Below, in pieces: positions 26,801-36,722 of a stretch of DNA of 64,000 bases. Where the stretch lies: NCBI GenBank assembly GCA_903918755.1, contig CAIXFN010000056.1, positions 62,001-126,000 of the forward strand, in the 5' to 3' direction. The notes under the pieces were generated by a model that made no database searches, had not been told where the DNA came from, and was given only the letters and a program-made list of their open reading frames with translations. The position numbers were made by a program, and so were the translations under genes. Position 1 is the first letter of the stretch; each line of letters begins with the position of its first letter. The stretch is from an uncultured Pedosphaera sp. (GTDB lineage: Bacteria > Verrucomicrobiota > Verrucomicrobiia > Limisphaerales > Pedosphaeraceae).

Positions 26801-27422
26801 ACCGGTCGACGAGGAAGCCCCGCAAGCCCGTCATTTCCGACCCCGGGGCGCTCGTTTCAAAACGTCGGCCGGCAACGGTCTCTCGGCCAGCGAGATCGGC
26901 ACGGCCCATCATTTATTCCTCCAGCGGGTCAGCTTGAGCCAGGTGGGCAACCGCAACGACCTCGCGGCGGAAGCCCGCCGGCTGGTCGAACAGTCGGTCC
27001 TGACTCCGGCACAAGCGGCGGCTCTGAATCTGCCGGCGATCGCCGCCTTCTGGCAGTCCGTGGCGGGGCGGAAAATTCGTTCCCACCCGGACGCGGTGCG
27101 CCGGGAGCTCGCGTTCACCGCCCGATTTCTGCCGGCGGAAATCACCGGGACCGTGCCGCCGCCCCCCGAACTGTTCGAAGAGGAATTTGTCGTCGTGCAA
27201 GGGGTCGCGGACCTGGTGGTGATCCTCCCGGAAGAAATCTGGCTGGTGGATTTCAAAACGGACGCCCTGGATCACGACGAGCTGCCCGCGAAGGTCAGTT
27301 ACTACGAGCCGCAACTACGGCTTTACGCCGCCGCCCTCACGCGCATTTATCACCGGCCAGTCACTTCGGCCCAATTGTATTTTCTGGCCACCGGGCAAGG
27401 CGTCGAAGTGCGCAGCAAATGA
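23799..27422 (+). CDS. addA: AddA-type UvrD-like helicase/nuclease subunit
   Basis: A 1207-residue partner of AddB. Superfamily 1A helicase motifs are complete: LLMAGAGTGKTSTLVAR (motif I), FVFVDEYQDINEAQ (II), GDVKQSIYRFRLADP, SLMSIHQSKGLEFPVVVVADL (V) and LLYVAMTRARDTLIL (VI). The C-terminal nuclease has GVADLVVILPEEIWLVDFKTD and YEPQLRLYAAAL. Start ATG 23799 overlaps the addB stop, giving translational coupling. AddA supplies the 3'-5' helicase motor and one nuclease site. No third subunit is adjacent. Confidence 0.93.
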   Translation: MSLTPTQQAAVSARGNVLLMAGAGTGKTSTLVARCLHCLLEEDPPATLDQLLLVTFTDAAAGDMRRRIRAEFEQQLQKLRSLDPAPASDAGDQISYGGQKKQREIRLQEQLDTFDTANIGTLHSFCLSLVRQHFYELELDPQLSVLPAEEGRLLAEETLETILEAHYAGDSAVAAAVQQLIQTQARGWDKPVRALILKLHHYTQTLRDPAGWFDEQLAHLANAEPVAWRQWLTMGVIDWRDRWREVLRAQTPDNAKARELAGLLEQLPTEPEPAACRATLADVQAADGEWPRGKKTLWRKPIEGLFKEASFLSSLVTAGATNDPLAQDWNWMRGQMSALLGLAREFAGAFSEAKRQLGMVDFHDLEQHALRVLWDPVTNEPTASARQWRQQLRFVFVDEYQDINEAQDAILQALSRTGAEANRFLVGDVKQSIYRFRLADPRIFQNYVRDWSTGAGRVIPLVENFRSREAILAFVNALFTTVMRTEIGRVDYDTMAQLRFGDPAGRQPLARATEEEPRVELRLRFATAADAVPDETEAADAPANLEDAEKEARMVARRLQELRTAGHLIWSEKDKVLRPVDWRDMAVLLRSPARKAEGFAREFARQGVPLAVARGGFYESLEITDLLSLLQLLDNPRQDVPLFAILRSPLVGLTLDELAAVRLASPRGPGWLALQSFHHNRSEQPGWPKIDRFLQRYAAWRRLARQVSLSHCLETVLTETHYADWLLAQSRGEERHANVRRLLALARQFDRFQRQGLFRFLRFIAAQQETETEPDTDVIAAENSVSLMSIHQSKGLEFPVVVVADLGKEFNLSDLRAEIILDESFGLCPQIKPPGSGTRYPSLPYWLAQRRQREENLGEELRLLYVAMTRARDTLILTGTLTAAAFERQWTEPRPVNAPALLAAKSYLDWLALWTVQANTTRVQLPAGANDLWRWQIDVDDSHLTRATPPAGSVTGGEDETVTPAVWKELQKRLAWQYPHPEATQIPAKSSATALSRQLGQPVDEEAPQARHFRPRGARFKTSAGNGLSASEIGTAHHLFLQRVSLSQVGNRNDLAAEARRLVEQSVLTPAQAAALNLPAIAAFWQSVAGRKIRSHPDAVRRELAFTARFLPAEITGTVPPPPELFEEEFVVVQGVADLVVILPEEIWLVDFKTDALDHDELPAKVSYYEPQLRLYAAALTRIYHRPVTSAQLYFLATGQGVEVRSK

Positions 27423-27440
27423 AGGGCCTAACCGGCAGCC

Positions 27441-27465
27441 GGGACGGCCGGGACGGCCGGGACGG
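27441..27465. repeat. Three tandem copies of a 9-bp unit
   Basis: GGGACGGCC is repeated at 27441-27449 and 27450-27458, with a partial third copy at 27459-27465, in the convergent gap between addA and the GrpE-like gene. It is a short tandem repeat that may vary in copy number. Confidence 0.6.
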
Positions 27466-27539
27466 AGGTTGCGGGATCGGCGGGCAAATTGCCGAAATCG
27501 GCCGCCCGGGATTGCCGCACCCACCGGCGACGCGGTGGA

Positions 27540-28394
27540 TTATAGCAACCGCGGTTCCGCCGACTCGGGAGGGATTGGTTCGCCCGGATCACCGCCAGCC
27601 AGGGCGAACTCTTCGGCGGTCCGCAATTCCACCAGGGCGGGACGGAGCAGTTGACTCTGAAAGGTGTAGCCGGGGCCCAGGATTTCGAAGACCCGGGCAT
27701 TGGCGGAGGGTGGCACCTGCCCCTCGCGCAGTTGATGTCGCTGCGCGTCGAAGGGATCCCCGACTTGCGGCAGGAGCGGCACCAACCCCACGCGCCGGGC
27801 GATATCACGGCAGGCGATCTGAAAATTGCCCAGCTGCTCAATCAGGCCGGGTTTGCCCGACCGAATGGCCGCCTGATGAAGAATAAAAGTGTGATCCAAC
27901 AACCGCACAATGACCTGCAACCATTCCCCTTCCCCGCGTTTGAGCTTCTCCACTTCCAAGCGCAGTCGCGCCTTTTCGCCGTCATCCAGCTTCTGCATGA
28001 ACTGCGTGAAGGAAGCGGTCTCGGCCGCCATGCGCTCGGCGATTTCCCGGGCCGCGGCCACCGTTTGGCCGGAATGATCCTGCACCCCCTGCCACAGGGA
28101 CGTGGTGCGGGCGATCTGGGCGGCGAGTTCCTCGGCCTTCTGCCACTGGACCGCCGCAGTGACGAGATCCGCCGATTCCGCCAACCGCACCCGGCCGCGG
28201 AATTCCAGAATCCAAGGGAGCACGAGCAAGTACGCCCCCAAGGCCAGGGCGACAAAGAAAATCACCAATAATTCCCAATGGGTCAGCAGGTTAACGCGAT
28301 AAATCAGCGCAATCGCACCCGCCGCACCGACCAGCAGGAGGTCGCCCAGAATAAAGGGCCATTTGACGAGTCGGGCTTCGGTCACATTTGTCAT
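27540..28394 (-). CDS. Membrane-anchored GrpE-like protein
   Basis: A 284-residue protein. Two membrane helices lie near residues 14-33 (FILGDLLLVGAAGAIALIYRV) and 40-63 (WELLVIFFVALALGAYLL). A long charged helix follows, about 70-160, rich in Glu, Ala and Lys. A C-terminal domain resembles the GrpE nucleotide exchange factor: AIRSGKPGLIEQLGNFQIACRDI-type helix, DPFDAQRHQLREGQVP, then FEILGPGYTFQSQLLRPALVELR. Soluble GrpE releases ADP from DnaK; here the domain would be tethered to the membrane. No dnaK or dnaJ is adjacent. Start ATG 28394 removes 13 atypical residues. The GrpE relation is by pattern only. Confidence 0.7.
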   Translation of the reverse strand: MTNVTEARLVKWPFILGDLLLVGAAGAIALIYRVNLLTHWELLVIFFVALALGAYLLVLPWILEFRGRVRLAESADLVTAAVQWQKAEELAAQIARTTSLWQGVQDHSGQTVAAAREIAERMAAETASFTQFMQKLDDGEKARLRLEVEKLKRGEGEWLQVIVRLLDHTFILHQAAIRSGKPGLIEQLGNFQIACRDIARRVGLVPLLPQVGDPFDAQRHQLREGQVPPSANARVFEILGPGYTFQSQLLRPALVELRTAEEFALAGGDPGEPIPPESAEPRLL

Positions 28395-28570
28395 GTTGGG
28401 GCATGGTGTAGGCGAAACCAGGACCGGATTCAAGACAACCCTTGGCGTTCAGCACCGGGCCGGACAGGTGAATTGGCGGCCAAAACCGCCATTTTCCAAC
28501 GCCCGGAAAGGCGGATTTGCGAAAACAGGCCATAATCGGCCTAAAACCCATTACTTGTGCCTGTCAAGCT

Positions 28571-28598
28571 GAGAAACCACTGTATGTTGTGGTTTTTC
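28571..28598 (+). promoter_or_regulatory. Terminator-like hairpin in the smc leader
   Basis: GAGAAACCAC and GTGGTTTTTC form a 10-bp stem with one mismatch and an 8-nt loop, with five T residues within the right arm. It ends 42 bp before the smc ATG. No plus-strand gene ends just upstream, so an attenuator or leader structure is more likely than a gene terminator. Confidence 0.4.
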
Positions 28599-28640
28599 GC
28601 TTTACTCCAGCCGTCGAATTGTGCTCTTTTTGGCGCCGCA

Positions 28641-31600
28641 ATGTATCTGAAGAATTTAACGGTGCTGGGCTTTAAATCGTTCGCCAACAAGACGGCGTTG
28701 AACTTCCAACCGGGAGTCACCGCGATTGTGGGGCCGAACGGTTGCGGGAAGTCCAACGTGTCCGACGCCATTCGCTGGGTCCTGGGCGAGCAGTCCGCCA
28801 AGGCGATGCGTGGCGGCGAGATGGCGGACGTTATTTTCAACGGCACGGACGGACGCAAGCCCCTGGGGATGGCGGAAGTTTCGCTGACGATCGGCGGGGT
28901 GGATGAAGATCATTTGCTGGCGGCCGGGGTCGAGGTCTCCTACAACGAGGTGACCGTCACGCGCCGGGTTTTCCGGGATGGGGGCAGCGAATATTTCATC
29001 AACAAAACCGCCTGCCGCCTGAAGGACGTGCAGCAATTGTTCATGGGCACCGGGGTGGGCCGGACCAGCTACAGCATCATGGCCCAGGGTAATATCACCC
29101 AAATCCTCTCCAGCAAGCCCGAGGAACGCCGGATGATTTTCGAGGAAGCGGCCGGCATCACCAAGTTTCGGGCACAGAAAAAGGAATCGCTGCGCAAGCT
29201 GGAATACACGGACCAGAATCTGTTGCGGGTCGCCGACTTGATCCGGGAAGTGAAACGGCAGATCGGCTCCCTGCAGCGGCAGGCCGGCAAGGCCCGCCGG
29301 TACAAGCAATTGATGCTGGAAATCCAGCATCTCGAAACCCAGCTGGCCCGGCATCAATTTGACGTGCTGCAGGGTGAAATCAATGAGCGCCAGGAATTGG
29401 CGGACAAGTTGCGGATCGAGATCGAGGTCGTTTCCGAGGACGTGCTGCGGCGCGAAGACGAGATGCTGCAATTGCGAGAGCAACTGGCCCTGCTGGACCA
29501 CGAAATCGGCGAACGGCAGAAACGCGGCCTGGAATTGAAGGGCCAGGTGGAGCGCGAGGAAAGCCGCATCCAATATAATCAAGAGCGGCTGCGCGAATTG
29601 GGCGCGCAGAACGCCAAGGCCCTGGCCGACATTGCCCAGTCCGAGGAACGGCTCGTGGCGGCCCAGCAGGAATCGGTCGCCCTGACCGAACGGATGGCGG
29701 TGGCCCAGGCTTCGCTGGAACACCATCGAGAGGCACTGCAAGCCCGCCAGCAGGCGCTCCAGGTCGTGGAACAGGAATTGCGGCGTCTGCAGGAAGCCCA
29801 GCGGCAGGCCCAAAGCGAAGCGTTTGCGCAGGCCCAGCGCCTGGCGCGCGCCCGCAATGAAATGGCGGCGTTGGACCTCCAAAAGCAGGCCAACGCGACC
29901 CGCATCGCGAAATTGGCGGCGGAAAAAGTCCAACTCGAGGAAGAGCGCGCCCAACTCGAAGTGCGGATCATGGAATATGCCGCCAACGTGGAGACGCAAA
30001 AGCTCAACGTAGTGCAACAGCGCGGCACGGTGGAGGAGCGCCAACGGCGGCTGCGGGAAATCCAGCAGGAATTGACGCAGGTCACCCAGGTGCTCGACGG
30101 GCATCTGCAGCAGCAGGCGGCCAAACGCTCGCGCCTGAGTGTGCTCGCGCAATTGCAGTCCGAGCATGAAGGGTTCAGCGCCGGCACCCTGGCGGCACTG
30201 AAAAGCGCGCAGAATGTGTTGGGCTCGCTGGCGGATAAAATCCGCGTGCCGGACCAGCATATCACCGCCGTGGAAACCGCCCTCGGCATGCACCTCCAAT
30301 TGGTGCTCACCGCCAACCCGGAATCCGCCCGGCAGATTCTGGCGGATTTGAGCGCGAATAAGAAGGGTCGCGCCAGCGTTGCCCCGCTTTCGCTCGGTGG
30401 GGCGGGGGCGGCACCGGCCGCGGGGGATGGGCTGCCGTTCCCGCTGCTGCTCGGGGTCATTGAGGCCGACGAAAGCATCGCTCCCCTGCTCCGCAGCCTG
30501 TTGAGCCAGACTTTACTGGCACCCGATTTGACGGCGGCCACGGCGGCTTGGGAGAGCAACCCCGGCGCGTTTGATTTTGTAACCCCGGCCGGGGAAATTC
30601 TGAGCCGGCATGGCGTTTATACCGGTGGTTCGGCCCAGGGTTCCGGCAAGGCCCCCAGTTCGATTTTGGGCCGGAAAAACCAGATTGCGGAATTGGAGAC
30701 CCAACTCGCGCAAGCCCAGGAACAGGTCAACGAAGCCAGCCGCCGCAAAGGGAGCCTGCTCAGCGAACAGACTTCCCTGCAGGCCAGCCTGCAACAGGCC
30801 CAGTCCGAATTGCGCACGCAGGAAGTCGCCATCGCCACGCACCAGGGCGAGTATCGCGCACTGGAAAACTCCCAGCGTCTGCTGGTCCAAAAGCTGGGAA
30901 CGGTGAGCTATGAAATCGACACGCTGACCGCACAGGAACGCGAGGGCGGGGAAAAGCGCGCGGCCCTGGCGATCCAAGCCGCGGAATTGGAAGCCCGCGA
31001 ACGCGATCTGCAGCAACATTCGGCCGATACCACGGCCGCGCTCGAAAGCCTCCGACAAAACCGCGACCGCGCCACCGCGGAACTGACCGAGACCAAGGTG
31101 GCGCTGGCTTCCGAGGAGCAAATTTGCACCTCGCTGCGTCATCAACTGGGCTCCATCCAGCAACGCATCCGAGAGACCGGGCAATTGGCGGAACAACGGC
31201 GCGCCGAAACCGGGGCGGTGCTGCAACGCCGGTCCCAATCGGAACAGGAAATCGAGGAATCCGGTCGCCGGATCGCCGCCTTGCAACTCGACCGCGAGGG
31301 CGTGAACCAGCAAGCCGCGGAATTATTGGGGCGCAAGGAAACCCAGGCGGTGGATATCGCCAAACGCGAGGAGGACCTGCGCGAACAACGACGCCGCCTC
31401 ACCGATTGTCAGCAGCGCCGGGGCGGACTCGAAGTGGAACTGGCGCAGAAGCACATGTCGGTGCAAAACCTGCGCGAACGCATCCAACAGAAATATCACC
31501 TGGCCCTCGAGGACATCCGCAGCGAGTGCATCACCATCACCATCGCCGATGAAGGCCCGGCCAAGGTTCAGACCCTGACGCCCGAGGATATGGCGGTGAG

Positions 31601-32393
31601 CGGCGCCGCCACCGATTGGAAGGCCGTAGCGGAACAAGTGGCGGCCATCCAGAAGCGGATTGATGAGATGGGACCGGTCAACCTGGTCGCGATCGAAGAA
31701 TACGAAGAAACCGAGCAACGGCACACGTTCCTCACCGCGCAGTCCGATGACCTGGTCAAGGCCAAGGCCCAATTGCTGGAAGTGATCAACCGGATCAACC
31801 TGCAGACCCGGCAGATGTTCACGGAAACCTTCGAGAAGATCCGGGACAATTTTCGCGCCATGTTTACCGAGGTGTTCGGCGGCGGCAAGGCGGACCTCAT
31901 CCTGGTGGGCGAAGGCGACGCGCTGGAAAGCGGCATCGACATCGTAGCCCGCCCGCCCGGCAAGCAATTGCAGACCATTTCCCTGCTTTCGGGCGGCGAG
32001 CAAACCATGACCGCCGTGGCGCTGCTGTTTTCGATCTACCAGGTCAAGCCCAGCCCCTTCTGCGTGCTGGACGAGTTGGACGCGCCGCTGGATGAATCGA
32101 ACATCAATCGCTTCATCCGCGTCCTGCAGCGGTTTCTGGCCCATTCCCAGTTCATCATCATCACGCATAACAAGCGCACCATCGGGATGGCGGATGTGCT
32201 TTATGGCGTGACCATGGAAGAGCACGGGATCAGCAAGATCGTGAGTGTCAAATTCCACAAGTCGGGCGAAGAGGTGAGCGGACCGCCCGGCACGCTGCTC
32301 GTGCCCGCCGCGCCCGGCGCCGCGCAAGTGACCGCCATGGAAGACACCGCGCAAAAGCCCGGTGAGACCATGGACATTGTGCTGACGCAATAA
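28641..32393 (+). CDS. smc: Chromosome segregation protein SMC
   Basis: A 1250-residue SMC ATPase that condenses and segregates chromosomes with ScpA/ScpB. The N-terminal head has Walker A GPNGCGKSN near residues 31-39 and a Q-loop region (MAQGNITQILSSKPEERR). Two long coiled coils flank a hinge near 510-690 (HEGFSAGTLAALKSAQNVLG). The C-terminal head has signature LLSGGEQTMTAVALLF, Walker B FCVLDELDAPLDES and ITHNKRTI. The ATG at 28641 (MYLKNLTVLGFKSF) is the standard SMC N terminus. No strong ribosome-binding site is visible. A low-complexity tail of about 60 residues follows the head. It is divergent from the GrpE-like gene. Confidence 0.96.
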   Translation: MYLKNLTVLGFKSFANKTALNFQPGVTAIVGPNGCGKSNVSDAIRWVLGEQSAKAMRGGEMADVIFNGTDGRKPLGMAEVSLTIGGVDEDHLLAAGVEVSYNEVTVTRRVFRDGGSEYFINKTACRLKDVQQLFMGTGVGRTSYSIMAQGNITQILSSKPEERRMIFEEAAGITKFRAQKKESLRKLEYTDQNLLRVADLIREVKRQIGSLQRQAGKARRYKQLMLEIQHLETQLARHQFDVLQGEINERQELADKLRIEIEVVSEDVLRREDEMLQLREQLALLDHEIGERQKRGLELKGQVEREESRIQYNQERLRELGAQNAKALADIAQSEERLVAAQQESVALTERMAVAQASLEHHREALQARQQALQVVEQELRRLQEAQRQAQSEAFAQAQRLARARNEMAALDLQKQANATRIAKLAAEKVQLEEERAQLEVRIMEYAANVETQKLNVVQQRGTVEERQRRLREIQQELTQVTQVLDGHLQQQAAKRSRLSVLAQLQSEHEGFSAGTLAALKSAQNVLGSLADKIRVPDQHITAVETALGMHLQLVLTANPESARQILADLSANKKGRASVAPLSLGGAGAAPAAGDGLPFPLLLGVIEADESIAPLLRSLLSQTLLAPDLTAATAAWESNPGAFDFVTPAGEILSRHGVYTGGSAQGSGKAPSSILGRKNQIAELETQLAQAQEQVNEASRRKGSLLSEQTSLQASLQQAQSELRTQEVAIATHQGEYRALENSQRLLVQKLGTVSYEIDTLTAQEREGGEKRAALAIQAAELEARERDLQQHSADTTAALESLRQNRDRATAELTETKVALASEEQICTSLRHQLGSIQQRIRETGQLAEQRRAETGAVLQRRSQSEQEIEESGRRIAALQLDREGVNQQAAELLGRKETQAVDIAKREEDLREQRRRLTDCQQRRGGLEVELAQKHMSVQNLRERIQQKYHLALEDIRSECITITIADEGPAKVQTLTPEDMAVSGAATDWKAVAEQVAAIQKRIDEMGPVNLVAIEEYEETEQRHTFLTAQSDDLVKAKAQLLEVINRINLQTRQMFTETFEKIRDNFRAMFTEVFGGGKADLILVGEGDALESGIDIVARPPGKQLQTISLLSGGEQTMTAVALLFSIYQVKPSPFCVLDELDAPLDESNINRFIRVLQRFLAHSQFIIITHNKRTIGMADVLYGVTMEEHGISKIVSVKFHKSGEEVSGPPGTLLVPAAPGAAQVTAMEDTAQKPGETMDIVLTQ

Positions 32394-32598
32394 ACCTCCG
32401 GCCCGGGCGCCAACCCGGGGGGGGGGACGACGGATTGGTTGGAGCGTGCTTACGCGGAGGGAGGCAGGGCCGATTCGCCAACTGATCCCGGGAAACGGCC
32501 AAAAGCCAACTGGCTCCCGGTTCCCCCCCACGCGACTGCCGCGATTCTGATTGGCAACCGGTGAATTTTTGTGCACTTTCAGCCATCAAATAATCCGT

Positions 32599-33636
32599 AT
32601 GAAACGAACCTTCATTCCCCTCCTGCTGGCTGGCTTATTGCTCGCCGGCAACGCGCCCGCGGCGGATACCGTCGTCTATCAACCCAAGCCCGGTCCCGGC
32701 GCGGGTAAGCACATCGTCTTCCTCACGGGTGACGAGGAATACCGTTCGGAAGAGGGCCTGCCCCAGTTGGCCAAGATTTTATCCCAACGCCACGGTTTCA
32801 AATGCACGGTGCTCTTTTCCGTCAATCAAGAAGGCACGATTGATCCCGGCGCCACGGGGAGCCTGACGGGCGCGGAGGCCCTGGATTCAGCGGATGTCAT
32901 CGTCATGCTGCTGCGCTTTCGCGCCTGGCCGGATGATGTCATGAAGCATTTCGTGGACGCCTACCTGGCGGGCAAGCCGATCATCGCCCTGCGCACGAGC
33001 ACCCACGCTTTTAACTACCCCGGCGGGTCCAAGAGCCCGTATGCCAAATTCAGTTACGGCGGCAACCGGAGTTGGCCGGGCGGCTTCGGCAAGCAAGTTT
33101 TGGGCGAGACCTGGGTGAACCACTGGGCCCGTCATAAAGTCGAAGCCACCAAGGGTATCGTCGAAAAAGGCTCCGAAAACGACCCCCTCCTGCGCGGGGT
33201 CCGGGAGGTGTTCGGCAATACGGATGTTTATGAAGCCTACCCCCCGGCCGACGCCAAAATCCTGTTCCGCGGCCAGGCCCTGCAAACCATGAAGGAAGAC
33301 GGTCAGCCGGCCAGCTATATGAAGAAACGCCAGGACGGTCAGGAACAGGGAATCAATGATCCCATGATGCCCGTCGCCTGGACCCGAAGCTACAAAAACG
33401 AAGCCGGGAATACCAACAAGGTCATGTGCACCACCCTCGGGGCTGCCACCGATCTTCTCAACGAGGATCTGCGTCGGTTCCTAGTGAACTCCTGCTATTG
33501 GGGAGCCGGTCTGGGAGTTCCTTCCTATGCCAACGTGGAACTCGTCGGCGAGTATCATCCCAGCATGTATGGATTCGGCGGCTTCGTCAAAGGCGTCAAG
33601 CCCGACGACCTGGCCCTGCCGGCCAAGTCCAAGTAA
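32599..33636 (+). CDS. Secreted ThuA domain protein
   Basis: A 345-residue exported protein. The signal peptide is near residues 1-22 (MKRTFIPLLLAGLLLAGNAPAA). A ThuA/trehalose-utilisation-like flavodoxin-fold domain follows (HIVFLTGDEEYRSEEGLPQLA, DVIVMLLRFRAWPDDVMKHF, KPIIALRTSTHAF). ThuA-type proteins are common in Verrucomicrobiota and Planctomycetota, often next to dehydrogenases; the exported forms have no settled function. The ATG at 32599 gives the signal peptide. Two strong hairpins follow the stop. Confidence 0.86.
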   Translation: MKRTFIPLLLAGLLLAGNAPAADTVVYQPKPGPGAGKHIVFLTGDEEYRSEEGLPQLAKILSQRHGFKCTVLFSVNQEGTIDPGATGSLTGAEALDSADVIVMLLRFRAWPDDVMKHFVDAYLAGKPIIALRTSTHAFNYPGGSKSPYAKFSYGGNRSWPGGFGKQVLGETWVNHWARHKVEATKGIVEKGSENDPLLRGVREVFGNTDVYEAYPPADAKILFRGQALQTMKEDGQPASYMKKRQDGQEQGINDPMMPVAWTRSYKNEAGNTNKVMCTTLGAATDLLNEDLRRFLVNSCYWGAGLGVPSYANVELVGEYHPSMYGFGGFVKGVKPDDLALPAKSK

Positions 33637-33639
33637 GAA

Positions 33640-33661
33640 GTCGGGAATCCCGACGTAATTT
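33640..33661 (+). terminator. Hairpin after the ThuA gene
   Basis: GTCGGG and CCCGAC pair around AAT (33640-33654), followed by GTAATTTT. It lies immediately after the stop codon and is consistent with a weak intrinsic terminator. Confidence 0.5.
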
Positions 33662-33668
33662 TCACCAA

Positions 33669-33698
33669 CCGGACAGCTCCGGTCGAGGAGCTGTCCGG
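33669..33698. terminator. Perfect 12-bp stem between convergent genes
   Basis: CCGGACAGCTCC (33669-33680) and GGAGCTGTCCGG (33687-33698) pair perfectly with a 6-nt loop in the gap between ThuA and the convergent cold-shock gene. There is no T-run; probably a second, bidirectional stop. Confidence 0.45.
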
Positions 33699-33802
33699 CG
33701 GAAAAGGAAAGGTTCACTACTCTGCTCAGGGAACCGATTGGGAATCGTTTCCGAAGCGGGGTCAGCCCCGGCCCTGAGCGAATGGTGAAGCTTCCGGAAT
33801 GA

Positions 33803-34006
33803 TCACTGCACCCGCTTGACGTTTTGGGCTTTGGGGCCCTTCTCGCTGGTGATGACTTCGAAGTTCACTTCCTCGCCCTCGTTCAGCGTCTTGAAGCCGC
33901 CGCCGAGAATGGAGGTGTGATGAACGAAGACATCGGCTCCCACTTCCTGGGCGATGAATCCGAATCCTTTTTTGTTATCGAACCATTTGACTTTGCCACT
34001 CGCCAT
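33803..34006 (-). CDS. csp: Cold-shock domain protein
   Basis: A 67-residue single-domain RNA chaperone of the CspA family that melts mRNA structure in the cytoplasm. RNP1 (KGFGFI) is near residues 12-17 and RNP2 (VFVHHTSI) near 25-32. It opens with [14 protein letters not shown] and ends in [10 protein letters not shown]. The ATG at 34006 is preceded by AGGAG. The 280-bp gap upstream allows a long 5' leader, as is common for csp genes. A TTGACT at 34157-34152 could be its -35 box, but no clear -10 was found. Confidence 0.95.
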   Translation of the reverse strand: MASGKVKWFDNKKGFGFIAQEVGADVFVHHTSILGGGFKTLNEGEEVNFEVITSEKGPKAQNVKRVQ

Positions 34007-34289
34007 ATTTGTCTCCTGAGATGCCCGAGCCTCACCGGCGCACAAAAGCAAAAGGACACAAGCTGTGCTTGCAGCTAGTGCCCTTCAAATAAACTTCATG
34101 TCGCCAACATACGACTCAGATTTAGCCACTAGGCTGACAGGAATCGGACAAAAGTCAAGAATTAGTTAAGCTGAAGTCCACTGAGCGGATAAATCATGCA
34201 AGTTGCCCGAACCGCGAGTCGGCAACCGCTGTCTGCAAGTCGTTCGTCTGGTGCGGCTTACCGACCGGCAACCGGCGAATGGCCGAGCC

Positions 34290-34664
34290 TTAATCCAATT
34301 GCAGAGCCTGTTCGAGAAACTGCTCCAAATGGGTCAGAATCGCCACCTCGTTGACCACCAGAGTGGCTCCCGCCTCCCGGGCCGCAGCGACCAGCGGGGG
34401 GCTTTTGTCGTCCGAGTAGGCAATCACCGGTAGATGGCTGGTGGCGGGGTTGTGCCGCAAATCCGCAATCGCCTGGGTGGCCTTGGCATGATTCGCCACC
34501 AGGTCGATGAGCACCACCATCGGCTTTTCCTGATGCGCCGCCGCCGCCAGCGCCGAACCACCGGGGGAGGTGAGCACGCGGTAGCCCAGATCCTGGAGCC
34601 GGTTCACCAGTTGGGTGCCGGGCAGCAATCTTTCGTAGGATACCAGCGCGAGCGGTTGCGTCAT
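34290..34664 (-). CDS. Single-domain receiver-like protein, degenerate
   Basis: A 124-residue protein with the pattern of a CheY-like receiver: alternating strands and helices, a candidate phospho-acceptor Asp in MVVLIDLVA (near residue 54), LPVIAYSDD in the fourth strand, and [10 protein letters not shown] near the end. The acidic pair normally present at the end of strand 1 is missing ([10 protein letters not shown]), and the conserved Lys is not obvious. It may therefore bind a partner without phosphorylation. There is no output domain and no histidine kinase nearby. Start ATG 34664 was chosen at the first strand. It is divergent from ilvD. Confidence 0.65.
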   Translation of the reverse strand: MTQPLALVSYERLLPGTQLVNRLQDLGYRVLTSPGGSALAAAAHQEKPMVVLIDLVANHAKATQAIADLRHNPATSHLPVIAYSDDKSPPLVAAAREAGATLVVNEVAILTHLEQFLEQALQLD

Positions 34665-34753
34665 GGGGTCAGCTTGAGACACCCGGCCAAAAATTGCAAA
34701 ACGGTTTTTTGTCCGGATTTCCCCGCCCACCGGGCTTTCGGGAATCCAGGGAC

Positions 34754-34784
34754 TTGTCAGCCCCGGTTTTCCGTGTTGTATAAT
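34754..34784 (+). promoter_or_regulatory. ilvD promoter candidate
   Basis: TTGTCA (34754-34759) and a perfect TATAAT (34779-34784) are separated by 19 bp, a little long. The predicted transcript start, near 34791, is only about 3 nt before the ilvD ATG, which implies a leaderless or nearly leaderless mRNA. Confidence 0.55.
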
Positions 34785-34793
34785 TCTCCCCAC

Positions 34794-36530
<1,737 letters not shown>

Positions 36531-36541
36531 TGCGTTACTCG

Positions 36542-36583
36542 ACCACCCGCTCCGGCGAGAAAACGGCGGAGCGGGTGGTGTTT
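36542..36583 (+). terminator. Terminator of ilvD
   Basis: ACCACCCGCTCCG (36542-36554) and CGGAGCGGGTGGT (36567-36579) form a perfect 13-bp stem with a 12-nt A-rich loop, followed by GTTT. It starts 12 bp after the stop. Confidence 0.7.
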
Positions 36584-36722
36584 CTGCTCCGGGCAGCGTC
36601 CAAACCGTGATTGGGCGAGCTGCCATCCAACCTGTTGCTTTTTCGGGGTCCCTTCAGTTCTCGGCTTCCACGATCTCTTTCGGCTTCCTTTCTTGTTACC
36701 TTTCGCCAACGGTGCCGATAAC

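Noticed and set aside
28656-30299. 547-residue minus-strand frame opposite smc
   Set aside because: The SMC head and coiled coil on the plus strand are unmistakable; the antisense frame is a by-product of codon bias.
32402-32425. GC-rich CCCGGG repeat and G-run after smc as a terminator or quadruplex
   Set aside because: The stem is only 6 bp of a self-complementary sequence with no T-run, and the single G-run cannot form an intramolecular quadruplex.
31323-32576. 417-residue minus-strand frame over the smc C-terminal head
   Set aside because: Antisense to Walker B and signature motifs; composition is typical of a shadow.
34434-34793. Upstream extension of ilvD by 120 residues
   Set aside because: It overlaps the divergent receiver gene and the likely promoter; DHAD proteins start near the ATG at 34794.
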